A DNA stretch of 30,787 bases from CAZUQH01 sp964622465. GTDB lineage: Bacteria; CG03; CAZUQH01. Each line of letters begins with the position of its first letter. The first letter of the stretch is position 1. A program made the translations under genes and the position numbers. The notes under the pieces are model-generated. The model had not been told where the DNA came from. It was given only the letters and a program-made list of their open reading frames with translations, and searched no databases. The stretch covers positions 1-30,787 of the forward strand of contig CAZUQH010000011.1 of NCBI GenBank assembly GCA_964622465.1. Reading direction: 5' to 3'. This document shows, one piece after another, positions 24,476 to 30,787 of this stretch.

Positions 24476-25138
24476 TTAAAAAGCGACAAATATACTATAA
24501 ACAAGTTCGAGGCCAAAAGCAACAAGGACTGACCCGCTGACGAACTGAAATACCTTACGCGATTTTGTAGACCTTACCAGTTTTTCCGGCAGGATACCTG
24601 TAATAGCACCAAGTACTACCGGCGCAGCAGCAGTGCCGATACCGAAAGAGACGGCATATAGCATTCCTGTGGCGATATATTCTGTCTTACAAGCGATATA
24701 AGTGATGACTGCTATAAGCGGCGCACAGGGCGACATTCCTACCAGAAACCCGAGAATCAGCATATTTCCAGAAATTTTTTGCATAATACCTTTCTTTGGA
24801 AATGGGACTTTGGCAAAATGCATACTGTCCATCTTGCCAAAGAAGATAAGGACACCGAGGATTATCACAAAGATTGCGATGGTAAGCGGAAGGAAATATG
24901 ATTTATTCGGCGGGAAAAACCTGGTGATAAAATCAAAAGCAAAAGTAGCAAGCGCACCCAGGATTGCAAGCGCAAGAATTCTGCCGCCTGAAAAGACAAG
25001 CCCGACTTTCATGCCTGCTTTCCACGTCGTTGTCGTGCCTGCAATGTAAGGCAAAAGCAAAAAACCACAATGAGCAAGACAGGGTCCCCAGCCAATAAGA
25101 AAACCGCCTGTCAGAAGTTTCAGCGCATTAGCAAGCAT
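24476..25138 (-). CDS. DsbD_2/TauE-SafE-like transmembrane protein (sulfite exporter or cytochrome biogenesis type)
   Basis: 220 residues with six membrane spans. The two internally related halves carry GWGPCLAHCGF (residues 17-27) and VGMSPCAPLIAV. These Pro-Cys motifs in spans 1 and 4 are characteristic of DsbD/CcdA-type electron conduits and of the PF13386 group. It would pass reducing power across the inner membrane or move a sulfur compound; the sequence does not decide between them. The ATG at 25138 is eight bases after the CsgG-like lipoprotein stop. No extracytoplasmic thioredoxin partner is in the window. Confidence 0.82.
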   Translation of the reverse strand: MLANALKLLTGGFLIGWGPCLAHCGFLLLPYIAGTTTTWKAGMKVGLVFSGGRILALAILGALATFAFDFITRFFPPNKSYFLPLTIAIFVIILGVLIFFGKMDSMHFAKVPFPKKGIMQKISGNMLILGFLVGMSPCAPLIAVITYIACKTEYIATGMLYAVSFGIGTAAAPVVLGAITGILPEKLVRSTKSRKVFQFVSGSVLVAFGLELVYSIFVAF

Positions 25139-25145
25139 TCTTTAT

Positions 25146-26171
25146 CTACTTTTCAAGCATTCTGAGCCGGTCATCTACACTCTTCAATGACCTCATATAC
25201 GTCTTATTCCGCGGATTAAGGTCAACCGCTGCGCCATAATGCTCTTTAGCAAGCTGCAATTTACCTTCGTGCTCATAAGCAACACCAAGATTATAGCAGG
25301 CAGAAGCATTTGAAGGTGATGCTTTGAGCGCATCTTCCCACCTTTCTATCGCCCTGTCCCAGAGCCCTTCTCTCGCAAATATTACACCCTCTTTTGTCAG
25401 TTTATCTTTCCCTTTCTCAAGCGCCCTGACCTCAGTTGCTGTATATGGCGAGATTTTCCTCGCAAATTTTCCCGTAACCACTCTGGTCAGGTCCGACAGT
25501 ATACTCTGGTCAGCAGGTAACCTTTCTACCTCATATGAACTAACTGCTTTCTTGCTGTAACTTGCAGGAATACTCTCTACAGCGAGCACTTCTCCTGTTT
25601 CCACGTGGACCATGCGGAAGTTAATATCAACACCTGCTTTCTTTACCACGTACTGCCTTCTAACGAGCACGGTTTTCATTATCTCTTCTTTTACTTTGTA
25701 CTTCTTTCCAGTGAAGATGTTCTTCCGCTCAACCATTTCATACTTTCCTGTCCCGACCTGCTCCTCTACATTTTCCCATCCCCGGACAGTTTCAACAGAA
25801 TACCCGGAGACCTCTCCAAATATCAAGGCACCGACGCCAAGCATCTTCCCGATTTCTACGGCGTCACTCTCATCCACTATCCCTTCTATCGCCAGTTTCT
25901 GCTCGCCAAGAATCTGCCTCATCCTATCCCTTTCGACTACCTGATAATAACCTTCGTCAAGAAGCATAGACATCAGCGTGGTTGCAACTTTCATACCAGA
26001 CCCGGGAGCCATACTTGCATCTCTGAAATCTACGACCGCTATTCTTTTTATGTTGCCCACATCTATACCGGCGGAATGCCGGACAGGTATCTTCACGCTG
26101 ACTGACGCACATCCTGCGAGTAAGAGCGCAATAACTGCTGCAATGCATGTCCTGACGCATGCAAAGGACAT
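25146..26171 (-). CDS. CsgG-family lipoprotein with TPR repeats
   Basis: 341 residues from the ATG at 26171, which has GGAG five bases upstream and gives a normal lipoprotein signal (AAVIALLLAGCAS). The CsgG-like domain runs from IKRIAVVDFRD to about residue 250 (YYQVVERDRMRQILGEQ, GALIFGEVSGYSVE, GVDINFRMVHVETGEVLA). Two TPR units close it (GLWDRAIERWEDALKASPSNASACYNLGVAYEHEGKLQLAKEHY..., read as two helices pairs). Expected place: periplasmic side of the outer membrane. The same frame is open for 28 further codons upstream, which encode a permease remnant with its own Shine-Dalgarno, so a longer form without a lipoprotein signal could also be translated. Confidence 0.85.
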   Translation of the reverse strand: MSFACVRTCIAAVIALLLAGCASVSVKIPVRHSAGIDVGNIKRIAVVDFRDASMAPGSGMKVATTLMSMLLDEGYYQVVERDRMRQILGEQKLAIEGIVDESDAVEIGKMLGVGALIFGEVSGYSVETVRGWENVEEQVGTGKYEMVERKNIFTGKKYKVKEEIMKTVLVRRQYVVKKAGVDINFRMVHVETGEVLAVESIPASYSKKAVSSYEVERLPADQSILSDLTRVVTGKFARKISPYTATEVRALEKGKDKLTKEGVIFAREGLWDRAIERWEDALKASPSNASACYNLGVAYEHEGKLQLAKEHYGAAVDLNPRNKTYMRSLKSVDDRLRMLEK

Positions 26172-26255
26172 GAATCTCCGAGCTCTTACACCAAGCAAGC
26201 CACTAAGCGTACCTGCCGTCAAGCCAAGTACGATATATAGCGTAATGTTAAGCAT
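26172..26255 (-). pseudogene. N-terminal remnant of a TauE/SafE permease, in frame with the CsgG-like gene
   Basis: The ATG at 26255 has AAAGGAG eleven bases upstream and encodes MLNITLYIVLGLTAGTLSGL, then LGVRARRF. GLTAGTLSGLLGV matches the first membrane span of the TauE/SafE family (PF01925), normally continuing GGG. After LGV the similarity stops and the frame runs into the CsgG-type lipoprotein. It looks like a gene broken by deletion or insertion, leaving the start region in place. The weak boxes TTAATG, 17 bases, TATAAA lie upstream (about 26290-26320). No other part of the permease is seen nearby. Confidence 0.6.
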
Positions 26256-26324
26256 TGGTTATATCTCCTTTCCAAAAATGTCAAGTGATACCTTACAAAT
26301 TTATACCAAATCTGTCTACCCACA

Positions 26325-26861
26325 TTAACCTATGCGTAATTTATTTCCCCAGGTATCTTTGTCCAGAATTTCGGAAAGGGGCTTCCTCCCTTTGTCTTTC
26401 CCTTCTTCTTGAGGATACCCAAGCGGAGTCATCGCGACAACCCTGTAAGGAGCAGGGATATTCAACAACTTCTTTACTTCTGTCTCATTAAATTTCGCTA
26501 TCCAGCAAGTCCCAAGCCCTTCGGCACAAGCAGCAAGAGTCAAATGGTCTATGAATATCGCTCCATCAACTGCAAAAGATGTCATATAATCCCCGTGCTG
26601 CTGATAACATTCTTTTTCATTCACGCACATCACTATGACATAAGGTGCCTGACTCAAATGCTCCTGTCCATAGGCAGATTTTGCAAGTCCTTCTCTCAGT
26701 TTTTTATCCTCTACGACAATGACTTTCCATGGCTGAATATTCTTTGCAGATGGAGCCAGATGAGCAGCATCCAATACTTTCTGGAGTTTTTCATCTTCTA
26801 CTTCTCTTGGCTGATATTTTCTTATACTCCTTCTTTTTCTAATTACCTCAAAAAGTTCCAC
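26325..26861 (-). CDS. Nitroreductase family protein
   Basis: 178 residues. RKRRSIRKYQ (FMN phosphate-binding start), LAPSAKNIQPWKVIVVED, an AVDGAIFIDHLTLAACAEGLGTCWI core and VVAMTPLGYP are the usual nitroreductase signatures. It forms FMN-binding homodimers that use NAD(P)H to reduce nitro, quinone or related groups; the substrate is unknown. The start is GTG at 26861 with AGGAGG eight bases upstream. The first three codons and the region just upstream are repeated 3.8 kb away behind deoC, which suggests that the gene once followed deoC directly. Confidence 0.94.
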   Translation of the reverse strand: MELFEVIRKRRSIRKYQPREVEDEKLQKVLDAAHLAPSAKNIQPWKVIVVEDKKLREGLAKSAYGQEHLSQAPYVIVMCVNEKECYQQHGDYMTSFAVDGAIFIDHLTLAACAEGLGTCWIAKFNETEVKKLLNIPAPYRVVAMTPLGYPQEEGKDKGRKPLSEILDKDTWGNKLRIG

Positions 26862-26867
26862 TCTAAA
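26853..26867. repeat. Left direct repeat bounding the toxin-antitoxin island
   Basis: AAGTTCCACTCTAAA, identical to 30634-30648. Here it covers the nitroreductase start (GTGGAACTT on the minus strand), and the adjoining Shine-Dalgarno is also alike in both copies. Confidence 0.6.
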
Positions 26868-26984
26868 ACCTCCTGGCCTGGATTAATACCTATTTAAACC
26901 AAAGAAAGCATAAAACCCGAATGTCCCCCATCCTCAAAAGATAAATTTCGTATCAGAATGCGTAAACCGGTATTTTTTATATTT

Positions 26985-27650
26985 TTATTTAGCATTTTGA
27001 GCTAATTCGTGGAGCTGTGGATTTGCTAACGCCATAACTTTTTTTCTTACCACACGAGAGTAATATTCTTTTTCGGTTTTCGTCATTTTTTCTCCTCTTA
27101 ACTTTTTAAGAAACAGTTCTTTTTGTTTAGGAGAAAAAAGTTGTGAAAGTGCGTATTCAAGATTAAATTCTCCTTTCTTAAAAGTAAGTTCAGCAAGCAT
27201 GGATTCTTCTTTCCTAAAATAGTTCTCGAAAGTATTTTTTAATCTTTCAGGCGACATTGAGTTATTTGCAACTCGTAATTCTTCGCTTTCTTTCACTCTT
27301 TTTAACATTTCATTATAATTTTTCTTCTTAAAAACGAGCATTTTATATAGTTTGTCTGCCCAAGAAAATTTCACGTTTAGAGCTTCATATAAAGCAAGCG
27401 ACACGAGTATTAACGAAGAAAGACACAATTTATCAGAAGGGTTTTTTAAATGCCGTTTAACTGTATCGTAATCAAATAATCCTTTTTCAAAACTATTGGC
27501 TAACAAAAGAGGAAACCCTTCCCATAGTCGAGAGTCCTTGCTTTGCACAACTTCGGCAAGAACAGCGTTGGCATCCAGGTGCTCTTCTTTTTCAAACAAA
27601 GGATACCCAAGCATTTTGAGCTTTCCTAAAAGAGTTTCATTATTCGTCAT
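26985..27650 (-). CDS. Helix-turn-helix-type partner protein of the DUF6036-like nucleotidyltransferase
   Basis: 221 residues, not firmly recognised. It is largely helical. The last 50 residues (SPKQKELFLKKLRGEKMTKT, then EKEYYSRVVRKKVMALAN) resemble a sigma-region-4 or LuxR-like helix-turn-helix, seen in archaeal and bacterial proteins next to similar nucleotidyltransferases. The ATG at 27650 lies 11 bases inside the end of the nucleotidyltransferase gene, so the two are translationally coupled at nearly one-to-one. By position it is the likely antitoxin and DNA-binding regulator, acting on the inverted repeat at 28236-28253. This role is inferred from the arrangement. Confidence 0.6.
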   Translation of the reverse strand: MTNNETLLGKLKMLGYPLFEKEEHLDANAVLAEVVQSKDSRLWEGFPLLLANSFEKGLFDYDTVKRHLKNPSDKLCLSSLILVSLALYEALNVKFSWADKLYKMLVFKKKNYNEMLKRVKESEELRVANNSMSPERLKNTFENYFRKEESMLAELTFKKGEFNLEYALSQLFSPKQKELFLKKLRGEKMTKTEKEYYSRVVRKKVMALANPQLHELAQNAK

Positions 27651-28227
27651 AGAGGCCTTCTTTTTTAAGAATATCTAAGAAATAATCTAAATTTTTATTT
27701 ACCTTTTCCTCACAAACATCAAACGATGCCGTGTCACGATAACGTTGCTTAAGGATTCCTATATCTATCTCATTTTTCCTGGCTTTAATCAGTGCTAAAC
27801 AATCTTCTTCATCTATAGTTGTTCCTCTAAATATTTTACTTATGATAAGGTCATAATAATTAAGTGCACCTAAATAAATATAACTAAATTCCTTTATTAA
27901 AATGTTATTTCCTTCCTTAAGTGGCGATTCCAACAATTCTGTTGTATGCACTCTTTTACCCCTAAATAATTCAAAAACGAAGATATCCTTTCTCCTCCAA
28001 CCTGCCCCAGTAACAGATTTATAGCCCAATTGTTTCAGCATTTTTATGAGATAATCATACTCATCCTCGTCAGGTACAATTAAATCAACGTCCTTCGTGG
28101 TGGACTTTACATCTAAAAGCGTCATCGCCGTACCACCACAGGCAATAAGATGCACCCGTCTCTTGAAGAATCCATTCCAGATAGATAATCTTTCTAGTAG
28201 ACCTTCTTTATTTAAACGATATTCCAT
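27640..28227 (-). CDS. Nucleotidyltransferase, DUF6036/AbiEii-like (putative toxin)
   Basis: 195 residues. The polymerase-beta-type core is visible: GGTAMTLLDV (residues 31-40) followed by TTKDVDLIV with D46 and D48 as the metal-binding pair. LGYKSVTGAGWRRKDIFVFELF and YYDLIISKIFRGTTIDEEDCLAL are the usual following segments. Relatives in AbiE and MenT systems transfer nucleotides to tRNA or other acceptors and inhibit growth. The ATG at 28227 lacks a Shine-Dalgarno; the operator palindrome lies nine bases upstream where one would be. It is first in a two-gene module with the overlapping helix-turn-helix protein. Toxicity is inferred. Confidence 0.75.
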   Translation of the reverse strand: MEYRLNKEGLLERLSIWNGFFKRRVHLIACGGTAMTLLDVKSTTKDVDLIVPDEDEYDYLIKMLKQLGYKSVTGAGWRRKDIFVFELFRGKRVHTTELLESPLKEGNNILIKEFSYIYLGALNYYDLIISKIFRGTTIDEEDCLALIKARKNEIDIGILKQRYRDTASFDVCEEKVNKNLDYFLDILKKEGLYDE

Positions 28228-28235
28228 ACAATTAT

Positions 28236-28253
28236 TTGTATATATTTATACAA
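28236..28253. promoter_or_regulatory. Candidate operator: perfect inverted repeat before the DUF6036-like gene
   Basis: TTGTATA-TATT-TATACAA, seven-base arms, between the -10 box and the start codon. The half-site ATTGTAT recurs twice nearby on the minus strand, at the -10 box and at the start codon. This fits autoregulation by the partner protein. Confidence 0.6.
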
Positions 28254-28266
28254 TTCTATGTATCAA

Positions 28267-28295
28267 ATTATACAATATACTTATTATTTTGTCAA
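28267..28295 (-). promoter_or_regulatory. Fully consensus sigma-70 promoter of the DUF6036-like module
   Basis: TTGACA (28290-28295), a 17-base spacer, and TATAAT (28267-28272) on the minus strand. Both boxes match consensus exactly. Such strength is typical of promoters held down by an autorepressor. Bases 28300-28450 further upstream hold nothing else recognisable. Confidence 0.8.
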
Positions 28296-28450
28296 GTGGG
28301 TGTACCATTCGTCTGTAGATCAACCAACAAGATATCTTAGCCTGTTTTTCCATTTTTACCCTATCCTATGCGAGTGAATCATATGGTAAAATTTTCCACG
28401 ACAAGGGAAAGAAGAATGAATTTAGCGTTTTGCGGATATGAGAAGTCCAC

Positions 28451-29446
28451 TTATTTTGTAAATCTTCCATCATCTTTCGATGTCGAAAGTTTATGCACAT
28501 TTTTCTCAAGCCACCCTGTTTTCTTTACTTCCCGTATGTCAAATTCTGGTACATATGGCTTGATATCCAAAAGAGGAGTCCCATCTATAATGTCTACATC
28601 CTGAATATGGAGTACGTTCTTTTCAATTCTGACAAGACGCACTACTGAGATGCCGATAGGATTAGGTCTGCTTGGACCCCGCATTGCAAAGACACCGTGC
28701 GCCTCGTTATCCATATACGGTTTCACTCTTAAGGATGAACCTCTGGATAAATGGAAGTGGTATATCAAAATAATATGAGAGAAACCTTCAACGTCTTTTA
28801 AGCCATCGGTATATTCCGGGAATACCTCAACCGTCCCATTAATACCATTAGCAGCAGGGGATTGTATACCTTTCATAGTCAAAGCGGCAACCAAATCGGC
28901 TACTTGTATTCCTACTTCATTGTATGCACCTTCTGGTAGATTGCCTTTTAGCTTATACATAAAGAAGTGTTCAAAAACAACATCTATCCCTCTGGCTTTT
29001 CGTATAAAGAGCTCCGATTGGATTACCTGATGGCGCTTTTGTTTTCCTCTGCCACCGTATTCCGGTCCCAGAAAGTCAATCTCTATCGGCTGCTTATCTT
29101 TATATCCTACTATTGAAATATTCTTTTCAAAAGCATACGGTATGGCTTTACCTTCTTTGTCAAGAGAATGAAGATAACCATGCTCTTCTATAAGTTTAAG
29201 CATTGACTTATATTCAACTCCAGAAATTTTCTCAGGGTTAACTGCAATATCAATGTCTAGAGAACCTACATGGATAAAATTATCATCTGGGGACTTAAAA
29301 CTCTCTATGATAAAGTAAGGTGCCCACCCTCCTACTAAAACAAGCGACTCTCTATAAGCACCCAATATGGTCATTATCTCTAAGAGTATAGATTTCGATG
29401 CTTCCACAAGCCGCATATCTAAATCGGTAATTAATCTTCTAATCAC
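28451..29446 (-). CDS. Fusion: AbiEii-like nucleotidyltransferase joined to a clipped TrmO (TsaA) domain
   Basis: 331 residues. Residues 1-193 are a nucleotidyltransferase: LVLVGGWAPYFI (GG at 39-40), GSLDIDIAV (D64, D66) and IEIDFLG (D124) supply the catalytic set, and VADLVAALTMKGI ends the part. From about residue 195 the sequence is TrmO: NGTVEVFPEYTDGLKDVEGF, SHIILIYHFH, HGVFAMRGPSRPNPIGISVV, DGTPLLDIKPYVPEFD, GWLE. TrmO uses S-adenosylmethionine to methylate t6A37 of tRNA-Thr. The first 25-30 TrmO residues (the IGVIHSPF strand) are missing, and the nucleotidyltransferase lacks its usual C-terminal helices. The start is GTG at 29446 with GAGGA upstream, seven bases after the AbiEi-like gene. 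It may be a real bifunctional protein or a deletion scar. Confidence 0.8.
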   Translation of the reverse strand: MIRRLITDLDMRLVEASKSILLEIMTILGAYRESLVLVGGWAPYFIIESFKSPDDNFIHVGSLDIDIAVNPEKISGVEYKSMLKLIEEHGYLHSLDKEGKAIPYAFEKNISIVGYKDKQPIEIDFLGPEYGGRGKQKRHQVIQSELFIRKARGIDVVFEHFFMYKLKGNLPEGAYNEVGIQVADLVAALTMKGIQSPAANGINGTVEVFPEYTDGLKDVEGFSHIILIYHFHLSRGSSLRVKPYMDNEAHGVFAMRGPSRPNPIGISVVRLVRIEKNVLHIQDVDIIDGTPLLDIKPYVPEFDIREVKKTGWLEKNVHKLSTSKDDGRFTK

Positions 29447-29453
29447 ATCTTCC

Positions 29454-30518
29454 TCAAAATTTTATTTTTTCTCTTCTCAAAAATTCAGCCTGTTCTTTGC
29501 CTCTCGTAGGATAATTATAGAGGTCGAGGTAAAGCTGGATATTACAAACTATCTTAATGCCATTTACTATCTGCGTCTCATAGAAAATGCCCCTATCATA
29601 GGGGATATAAATGGAAACGTTGGCTCCTGATTCAACAGGTCGCAGGTCAAGCAAACGAACCCATTTGGAAATGGCTTCATTGTCAGACGCATACATTTGC
29701 AAACTGGATATACCTCTGACAAAAGGTGCGACATAAGAGGCGCCTGAAAGAAGTGTAAGAGCATATCTCAAATCTTCTTTTCCAGCAAACTGCTTAACCT
29801 TCTTGATTAGTTTCTCTATCTTCTGCTCAAAAGAATAATAAGAAGATATTTTGTTTTGACTATAGGTATAATTTTCACGCCATTCGTCTAAAAGTTTACC
29901 TGGTTCGGTCAAAACATAAAAACCATTTCTGTCTTTCTTAAGATATTCCTCATCTATAAGCCACCGGCAAACATTGGAAGCCTGACCGAGACTTACCCCT
30001 GCGACTTTTGATAATTTCAATATCTTCCAACCCTTTTTAGGTTTCTCAAGTAGTACTCTGGGGATACGACTCGATATAGGCCTAAATATTGTCTTTATCT
30101 TCCTTTTATCAACAAAAGGGTTCTTATCCACAATTTTTTCAATGTAAATATTATTGAATTCTAAATAGCAATTACCTGCTAAATCCATGTAACCCAAACC
30201 TTCTTTTTTAAGAATTTCTCTTGTTCGTTCTCCTAAAAAGGCAGTTATTACAATAGGATATACTTTATCTCTATTTAAGTTTGCTATTTTTTCTTTGAAT
30301 TGTGCAGATATTTCACGAGCCATACGCGGTTGTAAAAGCTCACTGATTTCACAAACCAAAAGCCACTCTCTCCGCTTTTGTGTCTTTATCTTAAGTACCA
30401 AATCGAACATTTGGTCAGAAATTTTTTCCTCAATTTGTACTTTACTAATCTCGAGCGTAGGCAACAGAAAATCTAGATTCTTCAGAATTCGTTGTCTTAT
30501 CTCTTTGGCTTTCATCAT
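29454..30518 (-). CDS. AbiEi-like antitoxin of a type IV toxin-antitoxin system
   Basis: 354 residues from the ATG at 30518, with AAGGA eight bases upstream (a second ATG follows). The N-terminal 130 residues look like a restriction-endonuclease-like fold (WLLVCEISELLQPRMAREI, VYPIVITAFLGERTREILKKEGLGYMDLAGN, read in parts). A winged helix-turn-helix follows (about 150-215: ILKLSKVAGVSLGQASNVCRWLIDEEYL), then the AbiEi-type C-terminal region ending IQLYLDLYNYPTRGKEQAEF. It is followed by the nucleotidyltransferase fusion, the standard antitoxin-toxin order of AbiE. It probably represses its own promoter through the palindrome at 30543-30562. Confidence 0.82.
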   Translation of the reverse strand: MMKAKEIRQRILKNLDFLLPTLEISKVQIEEKISDQMFDLVLKIKTQKRREWLLVCEISELLQPRMAREISAQFKEKIANLNRDKVYPIVITAFLGERTREILKKEGLGYMDLAGNCYLEFNNIYIEKIVDKNPFVDKRKIKTIFRPISSRIPRVLLEKPKKGWKILKLSKVAGVSLGQASNVCRWLIDEEYLKKDRNGFYVLTEPGKLLDEWRENYTYSQNKISSYYSFEQKIEKLIKKVKQFAGKEDLRYALTLLSGASYVAPFVRGISSLQMYASDNEAISKWVRLLDLRPVESGANVSIYIPYDRGIFYETQIVNGIKIVCNIQLYLDLYNYPTRGKEQAEFLRREKIKF

Positions 30519-30542
30519 GTTATTTTCCTTTGGTATATCAAG

Positions 30543-30562
30543 CTTTCAACATTTGTTGAAAG
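30543..30562. promoter_or_regulatory. Candidate operator: perfect inverted repeat before the AbiEi-like gene
   Basis: CTTTCAACA-TT-TGTTGAAAG, nine-base perfect arms, overlapping the edge of the -10 box and the expected transcription start. Classic placement for an autorepressor. Confidence 0.68.
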
Positions 30563-30589
30563 TATATCATATAGTGAAAGGTATGTCAA
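30561..30589 (-). promoter_or_regulatory. Sigma-70-type promoter of the AbiEi-like module
   Basis: TTGACA (30584-30589), a 17-base spacer, and TATACT (30561-30566) on the minus strand. The -10 box overlaps the inverted repeat by two bases. Confidence 0.78.
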
Positions 30590-30633
30590 TACTTGCCTTG
30601 CCGTGGAACGAGGTGGAAGGTCAGGCATTCCGG

Positions 30634-30648
30634 AAGTTCCACTCTAAA
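30634..30648. repeat. Right direct repeat bounding the toxin-antitoxin island
   Basis: Same 15 bases as 26853-26867. On the minus strand it gives a Shine-Dalgarno GGGAG and GTGGAACTT, a second copy of the nitroreductase start. That frame ends after 18 codons (at about 30590), so it encodes only a stub. Confidence 0.6.
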
Positions 30649-30656
30649 GCTCCCTT

Positions 30657-30787
30657 TTACTCTCCTCTGGAACTCACTATGTTCACAGACGATGAGCATC
30701 CTAACCGATTTGCACCTGCTTTTAACATCTCGCATGCAGTGTTAAAATCACGAATGCCACCAGCTGCTTTTACGCCAATCCTGTTTC
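30657..30787 (-). CDS. deoC: Deoxyribose-phosphate aldolase, 3' end only
   Basis: The last 43 codons are in the window. GVKAAGGIRDFNTACEMLKA is followed by GANRLGCSSSVNIVSSRGE and TAA at 30657. GVKAAGGIR holds the second catalytic lysine of class I DERA, and GANRLGCSSSVNIV is its phosphate-binding end. The enzyme splits 2-deoxyribose 5-phosphate into glyceraldehyde 3-phosphate and acetaldehyde. The 5' part lies outside the window. Together with the sequence repeated at the island ends, it suggests an ancestral deoC-nitroreductase operon. Confidence 0.88.
   Translation of the reverse strand, partial: NRIGVKAAGGIRDFNTACEMLKAGANRLGCSSSVNIVSSRGE

Larger units (their letters stand above)
26868..30648. 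mobile_element. Putative acquired island carrying two nucleotidyltransferase modules
   Basis: By eye the stretch is clearly richer in A and T than its surroundings (AAA, ATA, TTT runs; many Lys, Ile codons). It carries only toxin-antitoxin-type genes and is bounded by a 15-base direct repeat. Removing one repeat copy plus the interior would leave deoC followed by the nitroreductase with a 23-base spacer. No integrase or transposase is present inside, so the mode of entry is unknown. Bases 26868-26984 between the repeat and the first gene hold no recognisable feature. Confidence 0.45.

Noticed and set aside
30590..30642. An 18-codon gene behind deoC
   Set aside because: It begins with the repeated nitroreductase start and then ends without similarity to anything; better explained as the stub left by island insertion.

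Overview
The window looks like a stretch of chromosome from an uncultured, outer-membrane-bearing (diderm) bacterium, probably from a metagenome assembly. Evidence for an outer membrane: lipoproteins with lipoboxes, a FlgO-type protein fused to a beta-barrel, an O-antigen-ligase-type protein, and the TIGR03545/TIGR03546 gene pair known only from outer-membrane bacteria. Several small palindromic repeat families are scattered between and inside genes. This recalls genomes of candidate phyla such as Omnitrophota, but the phylum cannot be fixed from the sequence. Two runs of exactly 100 N are each flanked by the same 55 bases on both sides, so they are scaffolding artefacts over overlapping contig ends. 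Every gene reads on the minus strand. Sigma-70-type promoters with exact 17-base spacing can be read at five places.

Layout in window order (transcription runs right to left). 1-2072: a 7TM-HD phosphohydrolase (cut by the window edge) overlapping phoH. 2184-7517: a LysM lipoprotein with its own promoter, a secreted GH9-type glycosidase, and the TIGR03545/TIGR03546 pair. 7553-7711: a palindrome cluster. 7708-11685: aspS (carrying an in-frame repeat insertion), hisS and a sugar-phosphate isomerase-type TIM barrel. 11716-12990: a solo TnpB (IS605/IS1341-type) element sitting at the 3' end of an archaeo-eukaryotic-type primase gene (12973-14493). 14534-17933: a DUF3307 membrane protein, a HIT hydrolase and an O-antigen ligase/TPR protein. 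17992-18159: tRNA-Thr(CGT) and tRNA-Phe(GAA). 18218-21917: uppP, apgM and a secreted MA-type metallopeptidase with TPRs. 22001-26255: a FlgO/beta-barrel protein, MscS, a DsbD/TauE-like membrane protein, a CsgG-type lipoprotein and a remnant of a TauE permease. 26325-26861: a nitroreductase.

The right-hand 3.7 kb (about 26.87-30.65 kb) looks like an acquired, A/T-rich defence or toxin-antitoxin island. It holds two nucleotidyltransferase modules, each with a consensus promoter and a perfect inverted repeat that looks like an autoregulatory operator. The first is an AbiEi-like antitoxin followed by a nucleotidyltransferase fused in frame to an N-terminally clipped TrmO (tRNA m6t6A methyltransferase) domain. 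The second is a DUF6036-like nucleotidyltransferase overlapping a helix-turn-helix partner. The island is bounded by a 15-base direct repeat that matches the start of the nitroreductase gene. Removing the island would place the nitroreductase directly behind deoC, whose 3' end closes the window. The nucleotidyltransferase-TrmO fusion and the single-chain PriS/PriL-like primase are the most interesting items.
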